Assembly (NCBI GenBank): GCA_035772735.1 | Contig: JASDFA010000007.1 | Location: 130,052,501-130,116,500, forward strand | DNA: 64,000 nucleotides | Direction of reading: 5' to 3' | Source of the DNA: Datura wrightii | Lineage: Eukaryota > Streptophyta > Magnoliopsida > Solanales > Solanaceae | In this document: piece after piece, positions 50,001 to 61,990 of the stretch | How positions within the stretch are numbered: position 1 is the first letter of the stretch | Layout of the letters: the number at the start of each line of letters is the position of its first letter | Program-made: the position numbers and the translations under genes | Notes under the pieces: generated by a model | The model's input: the letters and a program-made list of their open reading frames with translations, nothing else | What the model was told of the DNA's origin: nothing | Database searches by the model: none

Positions 50001-50108
50001 GCTCGTCCGTTCATTCCCTGAGTCTTTTTCCGTGTGCATCGTATTCTAAAACTCTCAACATACGTATGCACATGTTCGTCACATGATAAAAACTTATGGG
50101 GTGTAACA
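47059..50108 (-). mobile_element. Solo LTR, dominant family, copy 4 (3050 bp), at an exon edge of the MULE transposase
   Basis: It begins TGTCACGTCCCACCTTGG and ends ATGGGGTGTAACA. The flanks GTTGT (47054..47058) and ATTGT (50109..50113) are a 5-bp duplication with one change. It sits five bases after the TTATAG acceptor of the transposase's last exon; removing it with one duplication restores an open exon start reading V-V-L-S-T-N-Y. A TATATAAAG box (minus, 49851..49859) adjoins a GC-rich stretch (49870..49990). Confidence 0.85.
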
Positions 50109-50550
50109 ATTGTACTATCCACTAACTATATACACACTGTGTATGATGATGAAAATAGAATTATAGTTCGCCTTGAGAAGAAAATATGTACTTGTGTAAG
50201 ATTTTCAAGTGGATGAAACACCGTGTCCACATGCATGAGCTGTGTTGAAGAGCAAAAATATGAAACCAAATAAATATTGATCAGAATTATTTAAGCCATG
50301 TACTCTGTTGAAGATGTATGAAGTTCCACTGAACCCTCTTTCTGATTAGTCAGATTGGAATGTACCTAAATATATTTTAAGAGACAAAGTATTGCCACCT
50401 AAATTCTGAAGACCTCCTGGAAAATCAAAAAACAAATGCCACAAGTCATGTAGAGAATTATTTGGGAAGAAGAATTTAAATTCATGTAGTACATGTGGAT
50501 TTTCTGGTCACAATAGGTGTTATTGTAGGAATGCACCGCGTGTTACTTAA

Positions 50551-51327
50551 TTGTCACTTTTGATTTGAGAAAAGAATATAAAATATTCTTCTTTTTTGTT
50601 ATTTCTAATAATTATAGTTGTTATTGTTTCATATACAGTATGTGTTGATATTGCTCATCTTTATTTTTTTTATTTTGTATCGTTTAATTTAAAACTTTTT
50701 TTGTAAATACAAAATCATTATAAGTTAGTTTAGTTTCATGTGAAATATATAACATATATGAATTTAATATATTCAGATGTTTAGTTGTCATATTTATGTA
50801 TTTAATTTTAAATTTAAATACCTACCGTATAACTTAGCTTAATCTAAGATTTAAACTTGCAGTCCTTGTGTAAGAAATTAAAAATACAACAATCAAAATT
50901 ATTATTGTATTTCTATGTATTTACTTATTTACATCTTACAAAGTTATATAAATTTTTAAACAAAAATGATATTATAATATAATGAATATGTATATAATGT
51001 GTTTATATTTTGATAAACTGCCTATTCAAATGTTTACTTGCCATATTTTTTGTATTTACTTTTACAATTAATCTAAACTGTACAATTGTTGCATTTGTAT
51101 GTCTAAATCGTTTTGTATTTGATCAAGTTATGTAAAGTTTTAATAAAAAATGATGTTATAATATATAAAGTAATCATATATTAATAATTGTATACCACTA
51201 AAAAGGTTAATTGAAAGATCGAGAGAACTAGTTTGATAACAATTACGATACCACATACATGTGCTTCAAAAATCATAAAACTAAACATATATCTTTAAAC
51301 GCAAAAAGAAACATGACCTTTTGAAAC
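50551..51327. other. Spacer between MULE transposase and Ulp1 gene
   Basis: Very AT-rich, with repeated GTATTTA/TATTTGTAT words on both strands, presumably the convergent 3' ends of the two MULE genes. No further gene is visible. Confidence 0.5.
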
Positions 51328-54300
51328 CTATGAAAGTACAATTCTAATACTACTACTATACTCCACAATTGATCTGATCTTCCTTAGAAGTGCCTCATCA
51401 TCGCTCATGACATCAGTTTCTATCTTGTTCATTCCATAGTCCAAAGAATTGATGCATATCTTTTTGCATAGTAGTTCAGCATCAATATTAATATTGGGTA
51501 TACCTTCATCGTCACTTAAAAACTCTGCATATGCAGCCACGAAAAGACCACAGTCCCTGCATATCAAAAAATAAAAAGAAATATTGAAGTTATTACGAAA
51601 AATGATTGAAAATCATAAAATAAACAATGTGCTATACATATGATAAATATTAAAAATGAGGAAATAAGTTAGCTTACATGCTACCACTCCTTTGCTATAG
51701 AATATTATCCACGTATATAACTTCGAATGAATCTGAATGCATTTGTATGTTGTATCTGGGATGAGTAGAACTAGTGATACCTTTCTTTCGATAGAAATCT
51801 ATTGTTGAAAAGTAGATTGGTAGAAGCTGGGATAACTTATCTATTTCATGTTTGACAGCAGCATCATGACTGACAGATCTGAGGGAATCATATACGTAGA
51901 TACATCTATCTCTGAATGATACAATAGCCAAAACCCAATGGAACTTGTCCTTCATATTGATTGAGATGAATACATTGTCTATTCTGTATCATGGTACAGC
52001 AGCATACAACCTGTACCTCTTGATATATTCGTATATTAGATCTTATTCTTTGGTTGCGCTAGACCTAGCATCTGCTTCAGCATACTTGTCCCAAATCCAT
52101 AAAGTTCTTGTGTTGAATAGGCAATCAACAGTTGTGTATTTGTATGTATTCACAGGATTGTGCTTGCATTTCTTGCACAAGTAGTAAAAGATGACATCAA
52201 TATGCTATATAAAAACTATATATGGGTGTGTATATATTATTATAACATCCAGAAAGTTCCTAAGATCAGATCTGAGGGTTGAATAAGAGAAATCAGGGAA
52301 AACTGCATCAAAGTCATAGAACGACTCAAGGGATGAGTCGTTGTAAGGAACAATGACCTATTTTGTCCCTTGTGGTAAGTCCCCAGTCAGAAACGACTCA
52401 TCGGAAGATCCAACAGGTTGTCCTGAGTGGCCGTTGAAGAGTTCAGAAAAAGGCCCACACCTAAACCAATAACAATGACTCATGGAACAAGTCATAGGAG
52501 GCTATAACAGGCCACGGTAAGTGGTCATGGTTTGGACCTGTCGTGTGAAGGGGTGATATAACGAGTCAAAGTATGAGTCGTTGTATAAAACAACGAGGTG
52601 TGGAAGGCATCCGTGGTTAATAACTAGTGAGTTGGAAAATTTGGATTAGCCAGCATTGGGCAGAAACCACAGGCCGTGGTTTAGAGTTATGGATCATTGT
52701 ACGACTCGTAGGAGCTGGAAGTGTGTTTTTACCTACCAAATCAGTAAGGGTATTTTTGTGATTTCTAAGCTCCTAACTCCCTAATGACGTTAATTTAAGC
52801 CCTGAAAGGAGTATTTTAAGAGGATTTAACCTATTCTAATGTTTTAGACTCCCATGCATGCAAAGTATTGAGAACCCTCTTTAAGATCAAGCTAGAATTC
52901 TCTCAATTCTTCCCCAATTCTCTTGGGCTTCCAAGGATAATTTGAGAATTAGTCTACCCAGGTATGTAAGGCTATGAATGAGAGTTTTCCTTCACTCTCA
53001 TGCCTAAATTTCTCCTCAAGTTTATGAATTCAAGTATATGGGTTTATAGGGTTTTAACCCAATTTTATGGGTCTAATTCCCTCATATTCTAAGGTATATT
53101 TTAAAGTCTAATGGGCATATTTTATCACTATTTGATTATAAATTCATGATTTCAAATTATTAGAAATTACGCCTAATTATATAAGTTTTACGAAAAGTCA
53201 AGTTTATGTTTCATGATTTCAAGTATGATGAGATATCTAGCATGAATTCATGTTTATAAATTTCCCATGTATGAATCCATGATTTTGACTTATGAAGTCT
53301 ATTTCAAGTATGCATGATTTTATGATTTGGGCAAGCCCACTCAAGTTAAGTATGTTTTCATGATTTAGCCAAGGCTAACAAGATTAGCTTATCATATGTT
53401 TTGGAATCAAGATTCCTACTACAACTTATGATATGGTTTGGAGTTAAGACTCTCAATGTTCAGATTTCAAACTATGTATGTAATTATGATTTCAGCTTCA
53501 TTGAAAAACGATGGGAGCACTATGCATGTTTTTAGTAGTAGTGTCTAATACCGAGTAGGTTTTGGGTTCCAAGATTCTCCGATCTCAGAACTACGCGCCA
53601 ACGTAGGTATATTTATATTTGGGACCTCTCAAGATAGTTTTCCCCTACCCCAAGGGGCATCAGATAGATCTCGATATCATGATATCGTCCTTAGCTCTGA
53701 CAAGATCTTGGATAGCTCTACCCACTTAAGTGTGATAGTTGTGGCATCATGTAAGCTCTATTGTGATGGCGTTGGTTATGACGAGTCTCCCATTGTTCCT
53801 TATGATTTTAGTTATTCATTTTCATGACTTATGATATTATGTATTAACAGCATATTTGACCCAATGATTAGTTTATGTGCTTTTACTTACGACTTCGGCT
53901 ATGACAAGTCATATGATTTCTATTTCTAAATCTTGGGTCACTATGTTTAGTTATGATAATCAGATTATGACTATGTATGTCTCAGATACAGTTTTCAGCA
54001 TGCAACCCTTACTCTCATGATCTTTGATTTATATGTATGGTTTCAACTAATATTTTACTAAGCATGTTTTACTTATCTTACATACTCAGACATTCAAAAT
54101 ACTAACCGCATACTCTATGCCATATCATTTTATGATATAGGTTTAGGCGATCTAGTCCAGTCTCGCCAATAGCTCGCTCCCCTATCAGCCAAGTTTAGCT
54201 CTGCCTTGGGTGAGTCCTCATTGTTCGAGGGCATTTATCATTTCAGTTTGGTGTTGTCGTTTTGTTTCAGACTTAGATATAGTTGGGGTTTGTCCCAGCA

Positions 54301-55348
54301 TCTCATCATTTAGTAGAGGCTTTTCAGACATAGACTAGCATGTTCAGCTTGAGATTTAGCATAATGTTATCGTTCGATATACGTTATGTTATTCAGCCTT
54401 CCGCTTATTCATATTTAAGTTATCAGTTTCCGCTTTAATAAATGTTGTTTAGTTGCTATGGTCATGTCATATGTCAAGTTGGAGCCATTCGTGGTTCTAG
54501 GTCCCGTGTCTCGGTCCAAGATCCCAGCTCGGATCGTGATAATTATATTATGTAAATAAATAATATTGTACTAATTGTAAATAAACTTACAGAATCAGTA
54601 AGCAATTTTCCCTCAAAAGAAAGCTTCTAAAATCAATTTTTATCCTTTACTATATCAATACCAAAATTCATTGTGGCAGGCATTGTGGATTTGTTCTTCT
54701 TGAAATGGTCTTCATTGTCCCTCCTGTATTTGTATAAAATATATTAATCCATTTGTATATACATTTCAAGGGAAATACATATTTGAAGGAAAAATAATTA
54801 TATCATACCTCTGATGATGCCTAGCAAGAAGACCATCCCAAATCCATTTCGAATATTCTTTAATAAGAGTCATGTCATATGACCCATTTATTGAATTCTC
54901 CTCGAAAGGATATTTTTTATCAAAAGTGGAAGGAATTCTTGATGAAGTACCTGATACATTGATGGTGTACTTGAATAAATACATTCTATATAACAAAAAA
55001 TTTGAAAAAATATATTATAGTGATATTACGAATATGTATTGTATTGTATTTGTATACATGTTGATGATCCAAACCTAGAAAGGTATGGTGATGTATTCCA
55101 TCGGCCTGCTCGCCTAGACCTTTGCTTAGGCAGTGGTGTAATTTTCTGAATATTGGCAGAAGAATGAGCTATGATGCTTTTCTCTGGATTTAAACTTAGA
55201 AGCAATTCATCAGGTAACTCAAATTGCGACGGGGGCAGATTCAAATCTTCAATTTGATCATCGGTATGTTTAGCCCGAATGGGAGTTAGATGTATAGTAT
55301 TTCCATATCCCACAGGGGTGTCAACATGAGCGATCTACAGGGGCATCT
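51328..55348 (-). pseudogene. Ulp1-like (C48) cysteine protease of the MULE, with introns and a nested solo LTR
   Basis: Read leftward: 55313..55026 (PPSQFELPDELLLSLNPEKS, then a SRRAGRWNTSPYLSRFGS motif), 54996..54766 (SYDMTLIKEYSKWIWDGLLA), 54720..54575 (short exon), 52213..51678 (HIDVIFYYLCKK, then DKFHWVLAIVSFRD with the catalytic His and VYDSL with the Asp), and 51556..51328 (MDCGLFVAAYAEFLSDDEG with the nucleophile Cys). The intron 51557..51677 has GT-AG ends and rebuilds the DCG codon junction. The triad His-Asp-Cys is kept, but a TAG stop (CTA TAG CAA) just before the DCG exon and other stops in 52020..52100 make it a pseudogene. Ulp1 proteases cleave SUMO in their classical form; what those carried by MULEs do is unclear. 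Confidence 0.82.
52241..54541 (+). mobile_element. Solo LTR (2301 bp), chromovirus family, in an intron of the Ulp1 gene
   Basis: It begins TATAACATCCAGAAAG and ends GGATCGTGATA (both terminal TG/CA pairs decayed by G-to-A / C-to-T changes), with a perfect duplication ATTAT (52236..52240 and 54542..54546). It aligns with the chromovirus LTR at 55354..57576 read on minus (shared AGATCAGA-like run near the start). It is rich in ACGACTCGT/ACGAGTCGT-like motifs. Plus orientation is inferred from that alignment. Confidence 0.8.
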
Positions 55349-55353
55349 TGTTT

Positions 55354-57576
55354 TTTCACGACCCAAGAGTACACCCGAATCGTAGACACGGGACAAGGAG
55401 CCCCGAGGGACCTCAAGTCAACCCATGGCATGAGCATATCACTAAACCATTCACAGAAGGCGGAAGAATTAAGATTAATAGCCATGAACTAAATAATACC
55501 GTGACATGAAATATAAGAAACAACAGTACATGATCCAAGCGTAAATAGCTAAATACTACAATTAGGTCTAAAAGCCTCTAGTCATAATAGACGGATTGAA
55601 GGGACAAGACCCCAACTAACCCACAAACATTCTGAAAACTAAAAGACAAACAAAAATTCGAACATGAAACCCCCGAATCATGACGACTCAACGCTGAAAA
55701 CTGAGAGCAGAACTGAGAGCAAGCAAGAGCGATGTTGAACCTGTGAACCGGCTCATATATCATAAAAGGATACAACATAGAAAATATTCGAGTCAGTACT
55801 TGGAATGTACTGAGTATGCGAGATATGCAAGAAAATACTTTAAACATAAAAGTTATAGGAGTGGGGACATCATGACCATAAAGACTGAAATCATAAGTAT
55901 ATCGTAAGACTCAGGATTTTCAAAATATTCGTAAACCTGTCATAGTCATAACATGAGAGAAAAACATTTCATAAAACATAACTTGAGCCAAAAGAACAAA
56001 ATCATACATGCATTAAACAATGAGGAACATTGGGAGATTTCTATAACTGACATACCCATAACACACATGGAGCCTACCTGTAAGCCTAGTCGGGAGGCTG
56101 TTCATACCTTGCCAAGGGTATGAACCATGAAAGGCGTGATATCACTCGTGAAGGCCACGTAGGGCAAAACGGACAGTCACTGAGGAGGTCCCAAACATAA
56201 CCTACGGTGGCACGTAGTTCTGAGATTCGAGGCATAACCTAGGCCTCGAACCTACTCGGTGTTAAGTACTACTCCCAAAACATGCAACGTGCTCATAGAA
56301 ATTCATACATGACATGCATGGCTAGTTAAATCGTGATATTCATAGCATGCTTGAGAATTTGTAATACTATCCATGGAATTGGGCCCGTGGATCGGCCAAA
56401 ATCATAGTTCATAAATCATAAGCGACATGTAGGCATTGCCCAAAATTTCAATCATACTTGAAATGCTTAAATTTATAGAAACATGATATAACAACATGAG
56501 TAATTGAAAACATGCTTGAAATTCAAAAGTTCCTATCATACTTGAGAAGTCACCATAACCATGAATTTCACTAAAAACCCCATGATTTGGGCACATGTTC
56601 TTTTAGGCATTAAATCATCAAATATTGAATAAAATAAGTGAAAACAACCCAATAATTAAAAATCCATGTATTTTAGACATACTACAACATGCTCATGTCG
56701 ATTTTTGAGGAAACATACATTTGGGTTATGACCTATAGAGATTTGGAAATTTTAAACATAGGATTAGGGAGAAATTGGGCATGGGTAGGGATTAAACCAC
56801 CCATTCAAAACCCCACATACCTGGAACTTCTTGATTCTTAAATCCCTTGAAAAGCCCTAGATAGAAATTTGGAGAATTTGAAGAAGAACACTTGAATCCC
56901 TTTCCTCTTTCCTCTCAACTCTTGCATGCGTCAAATGATGTTTATCATGACTGATTCCCCTTAAAAGACCATGTCCTAACCTCAAAACGACGTAGTTTAG
57001 GCCTTAGGAGTGTAGAAAATTATGAGAAGGCCCTTACTAATTCGCAGGAAATAACTGCCGGGTGACCCTAATGGGTGACCTGACGACACGGTAGGATGGG
57101 CAACGACTCATTGTGTCGCCCGTCAAGTACACTGGATACCAGGTCGATTGGGCTCGTAACGGGTGACTCAACAACTCATCATAAGAGACCACGAGTTGTG
57201 GTCACCTTCCATCAAGTACACTACCTCATCCTTAATTAAATTTCCACAGGCTTGCTCAGGACCCACCTCACGAGTCGTTGGAATTGGCCACGACTCGTGG
57301 GGTCCCCTCCCGTAGGTACACTGGCCAAACCTCCCAGACAACCCTGAACCTCACCTCACGGGAGACCTGACGACTTGTGGTAGTTGACCACGAGTCGTTT
57401 CCACACCCGTGGGGACCTTAGCTCCTCAGCTTATTCTAGCCTTCCCACGAGCCACCTGAAGACTCGTAGGGTCTCCTCACGAGTCGTCTAACGACTCGTC
57501 TTGAATTGCTGTAACATTTTCCAGATTTTTCCCGTTTGACTCCCGGGTCTGATCCTTGGGTTCCAGGGATATAACA
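55354..57576 (-). repeat. 3' LTR (left copy) of the chromovirus, 2223 bp
   Basis: The right end GGGATATAACA is the LTR start on minus (TGTTATATCCC); the left end TTTCACGACCCAAGAG is a decayed GTCACGACCC. The start of the opposite LTR (TGTCACGACCCGAGAGTAC at 61970) matches. It contains many ACGACTCGT palindrome-like motifs at 57060..57500. Confidence 0.85.
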
Positions 57577-57610
57577 ATATCTCCCCCTTGGGAACATTCG
57601 TCCTCGAATG
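57577..57610 (-). other. Polypurine tract and TTCGAGGACGAA motif of the chromovirus
   Basis: On minus, CATTCGAGGACGAATGTTCC is followed by CAAGGGGGAGATAT, directly before TGTTATATCCC. The purine run primes plus-strand synthesis in this family. Confidence 0.75.
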
Positions 57611-57842
57611 TTAGAACATGCAGAAAACACAGAAACATGCAATCACCATATGCAAATACTGATCATTTAAGCTGAAAACTGACGGAACGACTACCCCCGA
57701 AAAGAACTACATAGCTGGACTGAATTCAGACATCACATACATATATCATATCATAAAATAAACTTTCACGCATGAACGGAACAGGAAAAACCTTAGGTTT
57801 AGGGCAAAAACTGATACCTTAAACTGAAATTGAATCGGTAGG

Positions 57843-59110
57843 GAACAAATGAGGGTATTTAGCTATCATATCCGCTTCGGCTTCCCACATAGCTCCTTAA
57901 ACATGCTGATTTCTTCATAACACTTTTACTGAAGCTACTTCCTTGTTCCTCAACCTCCAAACCTGACGATCCAAGATTGCAATAGGAATTTCCTCATAAT
58001 TGAGGCTATCCTTCACACTAACACTTTCCACCGGAACAACTAAGGCTAGATCTCCCAAGCACTTTTTCAAGAGCGATATGTGAAATACGGTATGAACTGA
58101 AGGTAACTCTGAAGGTAACTCTAACTCATAAGCTACTTTACCCACTCGTCTTACAATCTGGTATGGTCCAATATAGCGGGGGTTGAGTTTTTCTTTCTTT
58201 ACGAATCTCATTACTCCCTTCATGGGAGATACCTTCAAAAACACCCAATCATCAATCTCAAACTAGAGTTCTCTTCTCCTCACGTCTGCATAAGACTTTT
58301 GGTGACTTTGAGCCGTTTCAGCCTTTCTCTTATTAGCTGAACTTTCTCCATAACCTCATGGACTGAATCTAGACCCACTAACGAAGCTTTACCGACCTCA
58401 AACCAACCAATGGGCGATTTACACCTTCGCCCATAAAAAGACTCAAATGGTGCCATTTGGATGCTAGAGTGATAATTGTTGTTGTAGGCAAACTCAATAA
58501 GAGGTAAATGCTCATCCCAACTACTCTTGAAATCAATAACGCAAGCTCTAAACATGTCCTCAAGAGTTTGGATAGTCCGCTCATCCTGACCATCTTTTTG
58601 CGGATGAAATGTCGTGTTAAGCTTGACCTGGGTACCAAGTCCCTTTTGAAAAGATCTCCAAAACTGAGAGGTGAACTGAGTACCTCTATCCGATATGATG
58701 GAAAAGGGCACTCCATGCAACCTAACCAGCTCTCGAATGTATAATTTGGCATAATCTTCCACTGAATCGGTGGTTTTGACCGGTAGAAAATGAGCAGCCT
58801 TGGTTAACCTGTCCACCACAACCCAAATGGAGTCGTACTGCCTATGAGTGTGGGGTAAACCTATTATAAAGTCCATGTTAATTTCTTCCCACTTCCAAGT
58901 AGGAATGTTGTTACCCTGAAGTACACCTCCAGGTCTCTGATGCTCAATCTTCACTTGCTGGAAATTCGGACACTTGGCTACAAATTCTGCAATATCCCTC
59001 TTCATGCCATCTACCAGTAGATTTCCCGCAAGGCATGATATATCTTGGTGGCACCTATATGGATATAATATCTGGACCCGTGAGCCTCATGCAACATCCG
59101 GCTCCTAAAA
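57843..59110 (-). pseudogene. Chromovirus integrase and chromodomain remnant
   Basis: From the right: decayed zinc region (59110..59000; one Cys of its CPNC motif is Phe, CPNFQQ), then the core 59005..58280 with NMDFIIGLP (first Asp), IISDRGTQFTSQFW (second Asp) and DERTIQTLEDM (Glu), so the DDE triad is present. Next, after a stop near 58278, comes the C-terminal domain 58244..57915 (YIGPYQIVRRVGKVAYELEL, HISLLKKCLGD), and a chromodomain-like tail to 57843 with two stops (MWEAEADM phrase). It is almost full length apart from these breaks. Its function in an active relative would be insertion of cDNA into host chromatin. Confidence 0.88.
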
Positions 59111-59429
59111 TCACCCATGTTTGAAACACATAAGCGACCCTGGTACTGAAGTACACCATCTCCCCCTTTGGAGAAGATTTCTACCTTCTGATTTTGAACA
59201 ACTTACTTCAACTTTACCAATGTTGGATCTTCGTCTTTCTTATCCTTCACCTCCGTTACCAAGGACGGCTCTGACCCGTTCTGAACAACTACACCCCCAT
59301 CGATCGAGCCAACTAATCTAACTCTCAACTGTGCAAGTCAATGCACCTCCTTCACCAGATCCTTCCTGTCTTCGCTCACGTGCGACACACTCTCCATAGA
59401 GAGTCTACTAAGGGCATCCGCTACCATGT

Positions 59430-60500
59430 TGGCCTTACCCAGGTGTTAAAGGACACTCATGTCATAGTCCTTAAGTAGCTCAAACCACCTCCATTGCCGA
59501 AGATTGAGATCCTTCTGCATGAACACGTATTGTAAGCTCTTCTGGTCGGTGAATACATCTACATGAACCCCATACAAGTAGTGTCACAATATCTTCAAAG
59601 CAAACACCACCGCAGCTAACTCAAGATCATGGGTCGGGTAATTTTTCTCGTGAATTTTCAGCTGTCTGGAAACATATGCTATGACTTTCCCGTGTTGCAT
59701 CAATACACATCCCAGTCCGACTCTCGAAGCATCACAATATACAAAAAAACCATCGGTGCCCTCCGGTAAAGTCAACATCGGTGTTGAAGTGAGTCGGGCC
59801 TTCAATTCCTAGAAGCTCTTCTCACAAGCCTCCGACCATTGGAACTTCACTTTTTTCTGAGTTAATCTAGTCAATGGGGCTGCAATGGATGAGAAACCTT
59901 CTACGAACCTCCGATAGTAACCCGCTAAGCCCAAAAAGCTCCTGATCTCCGAAGGGTTTACCGGTCTGGGCCAGTTCTTCACTGCCTCTATTTTTTGGGA
60001 GTCCACCCTTATACCTTCACTTGACACTACATGTCCCAAGAATGCAACTGAATTCAGCTAGAACTCACATTTGCTAAACTTAGCATATGGCTGGTTATCC
60101 TTGAGGGTCTGGAGTGCTACCCTACCCTCAGGTGTACAACATGCTCCTCCTCTCTCCTGGAGTACATTAATATGTCGTCAATGAACACGATCACGAACAT
60201 ATCCAGATATGTACAGTTAACAAAAGCATAACATGCGAACAATCAATCCATGCCCAAAATAATGTCAAAGTCAGTCATAGCCAATTCTATTAAGTCTGCG
60301 AAGGTAACCTTATGCAATACTATAATAGGGCAACCTCTATATACCCGCCTCGCTACGACTGAATCCCCAACCAGAGTAGATACAGAAAATGGTTCTGACA
60401 AAATTTCAGGACTGACTCCAGAATTACTAGCAATGTAAGGTGTCATAAAAGACAGTGTAGCTCCCGGATCTAACAAAGCATAAGCATCAATATGAAAGAC
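59430..60500 (-). pseudogene. Chromovirus protease, truncated RT and RNase H
   Basis: From the right: protease around LLDPGATLSFMTPYIA (60476..60430), ending DFDIILGMD; a TGA follows, and then directly TYLDMFVIVFIDDILMYSRR (the FIDD catalytic box of RT), GHVVSSEGIRV, and PSEIRSFLGLAGYYRRFVEG (60039..59809). The fingers/palm part of RT before FIDD is absent: the protease end runs straight into the FIDD region, an internal deletion. RNase H follows (59805..59584: FVYCDASRVGLGCVLMQ, NYPTHDLELAAVVFALKI), then KANMVADALSRLSM. Stops at 59812, 59583 and 59448 confirm decay. Confidence 0.87.
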
Positions 60501-60536
60501 TCATAACATACCCGTAACCACATCGGGAGAAGTCTC

Positions 60537-61755
60537 CTACTTCTGTCGAGAGCCAAGTGCATAAAATCGATTCTGGCGCTGGCTGACAGTTGGACCAGTC
60601 GAAGTACCCTGCTGAGTAGGACGTGCCACTGGAGTTGCTGAACTAGCTGCTAGAGTGCGGGCTCCACCACCCTCTGACCTGGCTGTGGGGCAATTCTTGA
60701 GCCTGTGTCTGGGTTTGCCACACCCGAAATAAGCATTTGAACCCACCAAACACTTCCCTGGGTGGTTCTTGCCACAACTAGCACAAGATAGGAATGTGGG
60801 CTCTGTGCGCATGCTATTCTGACCCCTCGAACCTGAGGCCCTGCTTCTCTGATCGTCTCGTGGCCTAGATGGGGTACTGGCTCAAGATGGTGCTGGTGTA
60901 ATAGACCTGTGCTGGGACTACTGGTGAGGCCGACCTCCTGGGCTCGGATGGGAGAACCTGTAGCTATCAGTTCTGGCCCTCTTGGCCTCTCTCTGCCTCA
61001 TATGAGTTGCCTCCATCTGCTGGGCATAAAGGACTATCCGTGGGTAGTCCATATCCTGATGAAGCATGACTATTCTACAGTCCTTATCCAGATACTCGGC
61101 TACTCCCTACATGAATCTGCTCACCGTGCCCTCTGGTCCATCACTAACTTTGGGGCATACTTTGACAGGCGAGTGAACTCAAGTGAATATTATAACACCG
61201 TCATCTTTCCCTATTTAAGATTAACAAACTCAGCTTCTTTAAATTCCCTCATCTCCCAAGGGAAGAACCTGTGGAGAAAGGCCATATGGAACTCATCCCA
61301 ACTGGTAGGGCCTGCTTCCGCTGCCCTGCTTTCCTTCCATTGCTTATACCAAATATAAGCGACCTCCATTAGCTGATAAGAGGCCAAATCAACACACTCC
61401 TCATTTGTCACCCCCATTACCTGGGTGACCTTCAAGGTCCCTTCAATGAACTTGTGTGGATCCTCATCCACCTTTGATCCCGTGAATTCTGGAGGGTTCA
61501 TCCTCAAAAAGTCTCTAACCCGGGTCGCCGCCTCTGGTTACCATTCTGTGGAACATGTGCAACTGCCTGCTGGTTGACCTGAGTGGTCAAGACCTGCGCC
61601 AACATCTGAATAGCTGCCTGAAACTCAGCGTGGGCAGCTGGCTCTGGTGCCTGGGGCTCCTGGACAGGTAGGACTTGCTGACGCCTATGATCATTGCCAC
61701 CTCTGTGACCTTCATCATTTATGTTCCTCCTTCCGTTTATTCTTCTGGGAGCCAT
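60537..61755 (-). pseudogene. Chromovirus gag (nucleocapsid and capsid parts)
   Basis: The start MAPRRINGRRNIN is at 61755. The frame ends at 61504 by a frameshift at RRRPGLETF, and capsid continues in another frame from 61507 (MNPPEFTGSKVDEDPHKFIE, WYKQWKESRA, FHMAFLHRFFPWEMREFKEA). Stops and shifts occupy 61210..60815. A zinc-knuckle-bearing piece follows at 60812..60537 (CASCGKNHPGKC, FGCGKPRHRLKNCP). The first Cys of the CxxC of the second knuckle is Phe. Non-functional. Confidence 0.85.
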
Positions 61756-61952
61756 AATTTTCTACAATCGCGAATAGCACGAATTAGAAGGATGAAGAGA
61801 CTTTTCATCGCACGACATAGATCATGAAAGAAGGGAACATTCCTAAAATGTTTAGTAGCCTCTTCGTCAAAAGTGTGGCGCGCTTCACACCCATGAAAAA
61901 GTCTCTACCTAACGCAGCTTTCAAACTCCCTAGGACACATCCAAACCTATTG

Positions 61953-61967
61953 CTCTAATATCAAGTT
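61953..61967 (-). other. Degenerate tRNA-iMet primer-binding site of the chromovirus
   Basis: On minus, CTTGATATTAGAGCA, next to the start of the right LTR, resembles TGGTATCAGAGCA with three changes. Confidence 0.6.
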
Positions 61968-61969
61968 TG

Positions 61970-61990
61970 TCACGACCCGAGAGTACACCC
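61970..61990 (-). repeat. 21-bp end of the chromovirus 5' LTR, cut by a later LTR insertion
   Basis: TGTCACGACCCGAGAGTAC matches the left end of the LTR at 55354. After CACCC the sequence switches to another LTR family. Confidence 0.8.

Larger units (their letters stand above)
35575..50550 (+). pseudogene. MuDR-type MULE transposase, broken by two LTR-element insertions
   Basis: Coding pieces in order: 35575..36106 (N-terminal MuDR domain, VDGISFKKYSSYGELVDVIA), 36315..36860 (zinc region with MWFMKASGI and HTC, then DDE domain start VVIDGSHPKGPYNG), 36972..37169 (LAYGVVDSENDASW; SDRNESIIKSV in a shifted frame), 46564..46950 (QKKYRKYHEQLSDI, TSNIVESIDLAL), and 50109..50550 (SWIM finger CTC-x7-PCPHAC, then CCHC knuckle CSTCGFSGHNRCYC, stop TAA 50548). 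The family's acidic residues (D in IDGSHPKG, D in SDRNE, E in NIVES) are still visible. A frameshift near 35820, TAG and TGA stops near 37036 and 37163, and others show it is dead. Introns are GT-AG, for example from about 46951 to 47053. Confidence 0.85.
35575..55348. mobile_element. Large MULE (Mutator-like element) carrying transposase and Ulp1 genes, heavily interrupted
   Basis: A MuDR-type transposase (+) and a Ulp1-like protease gene (-) face each other about 0.8 kb apart. Mutator-like elements carrying Ulp1-like genes are known in plants (the Kaonashi type of Arabidopsis and a melon MULE). Ends given are those of the visible coding parts; terminal inverted repeats and target duplications were not found. 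Four later insertions break it: 37170..46558, 47059..50108, 52241..54541, and the chromovirus from 55354. Treating both genes as one element is an inference from their spacing and this precedent. Confidence 0.62.

Noticed and set aside
60909..61358. 149-codon plus-strand frame
   Set aside because: Antisense to the chromovirus gag; the minus strand gives clear Gag motifs.
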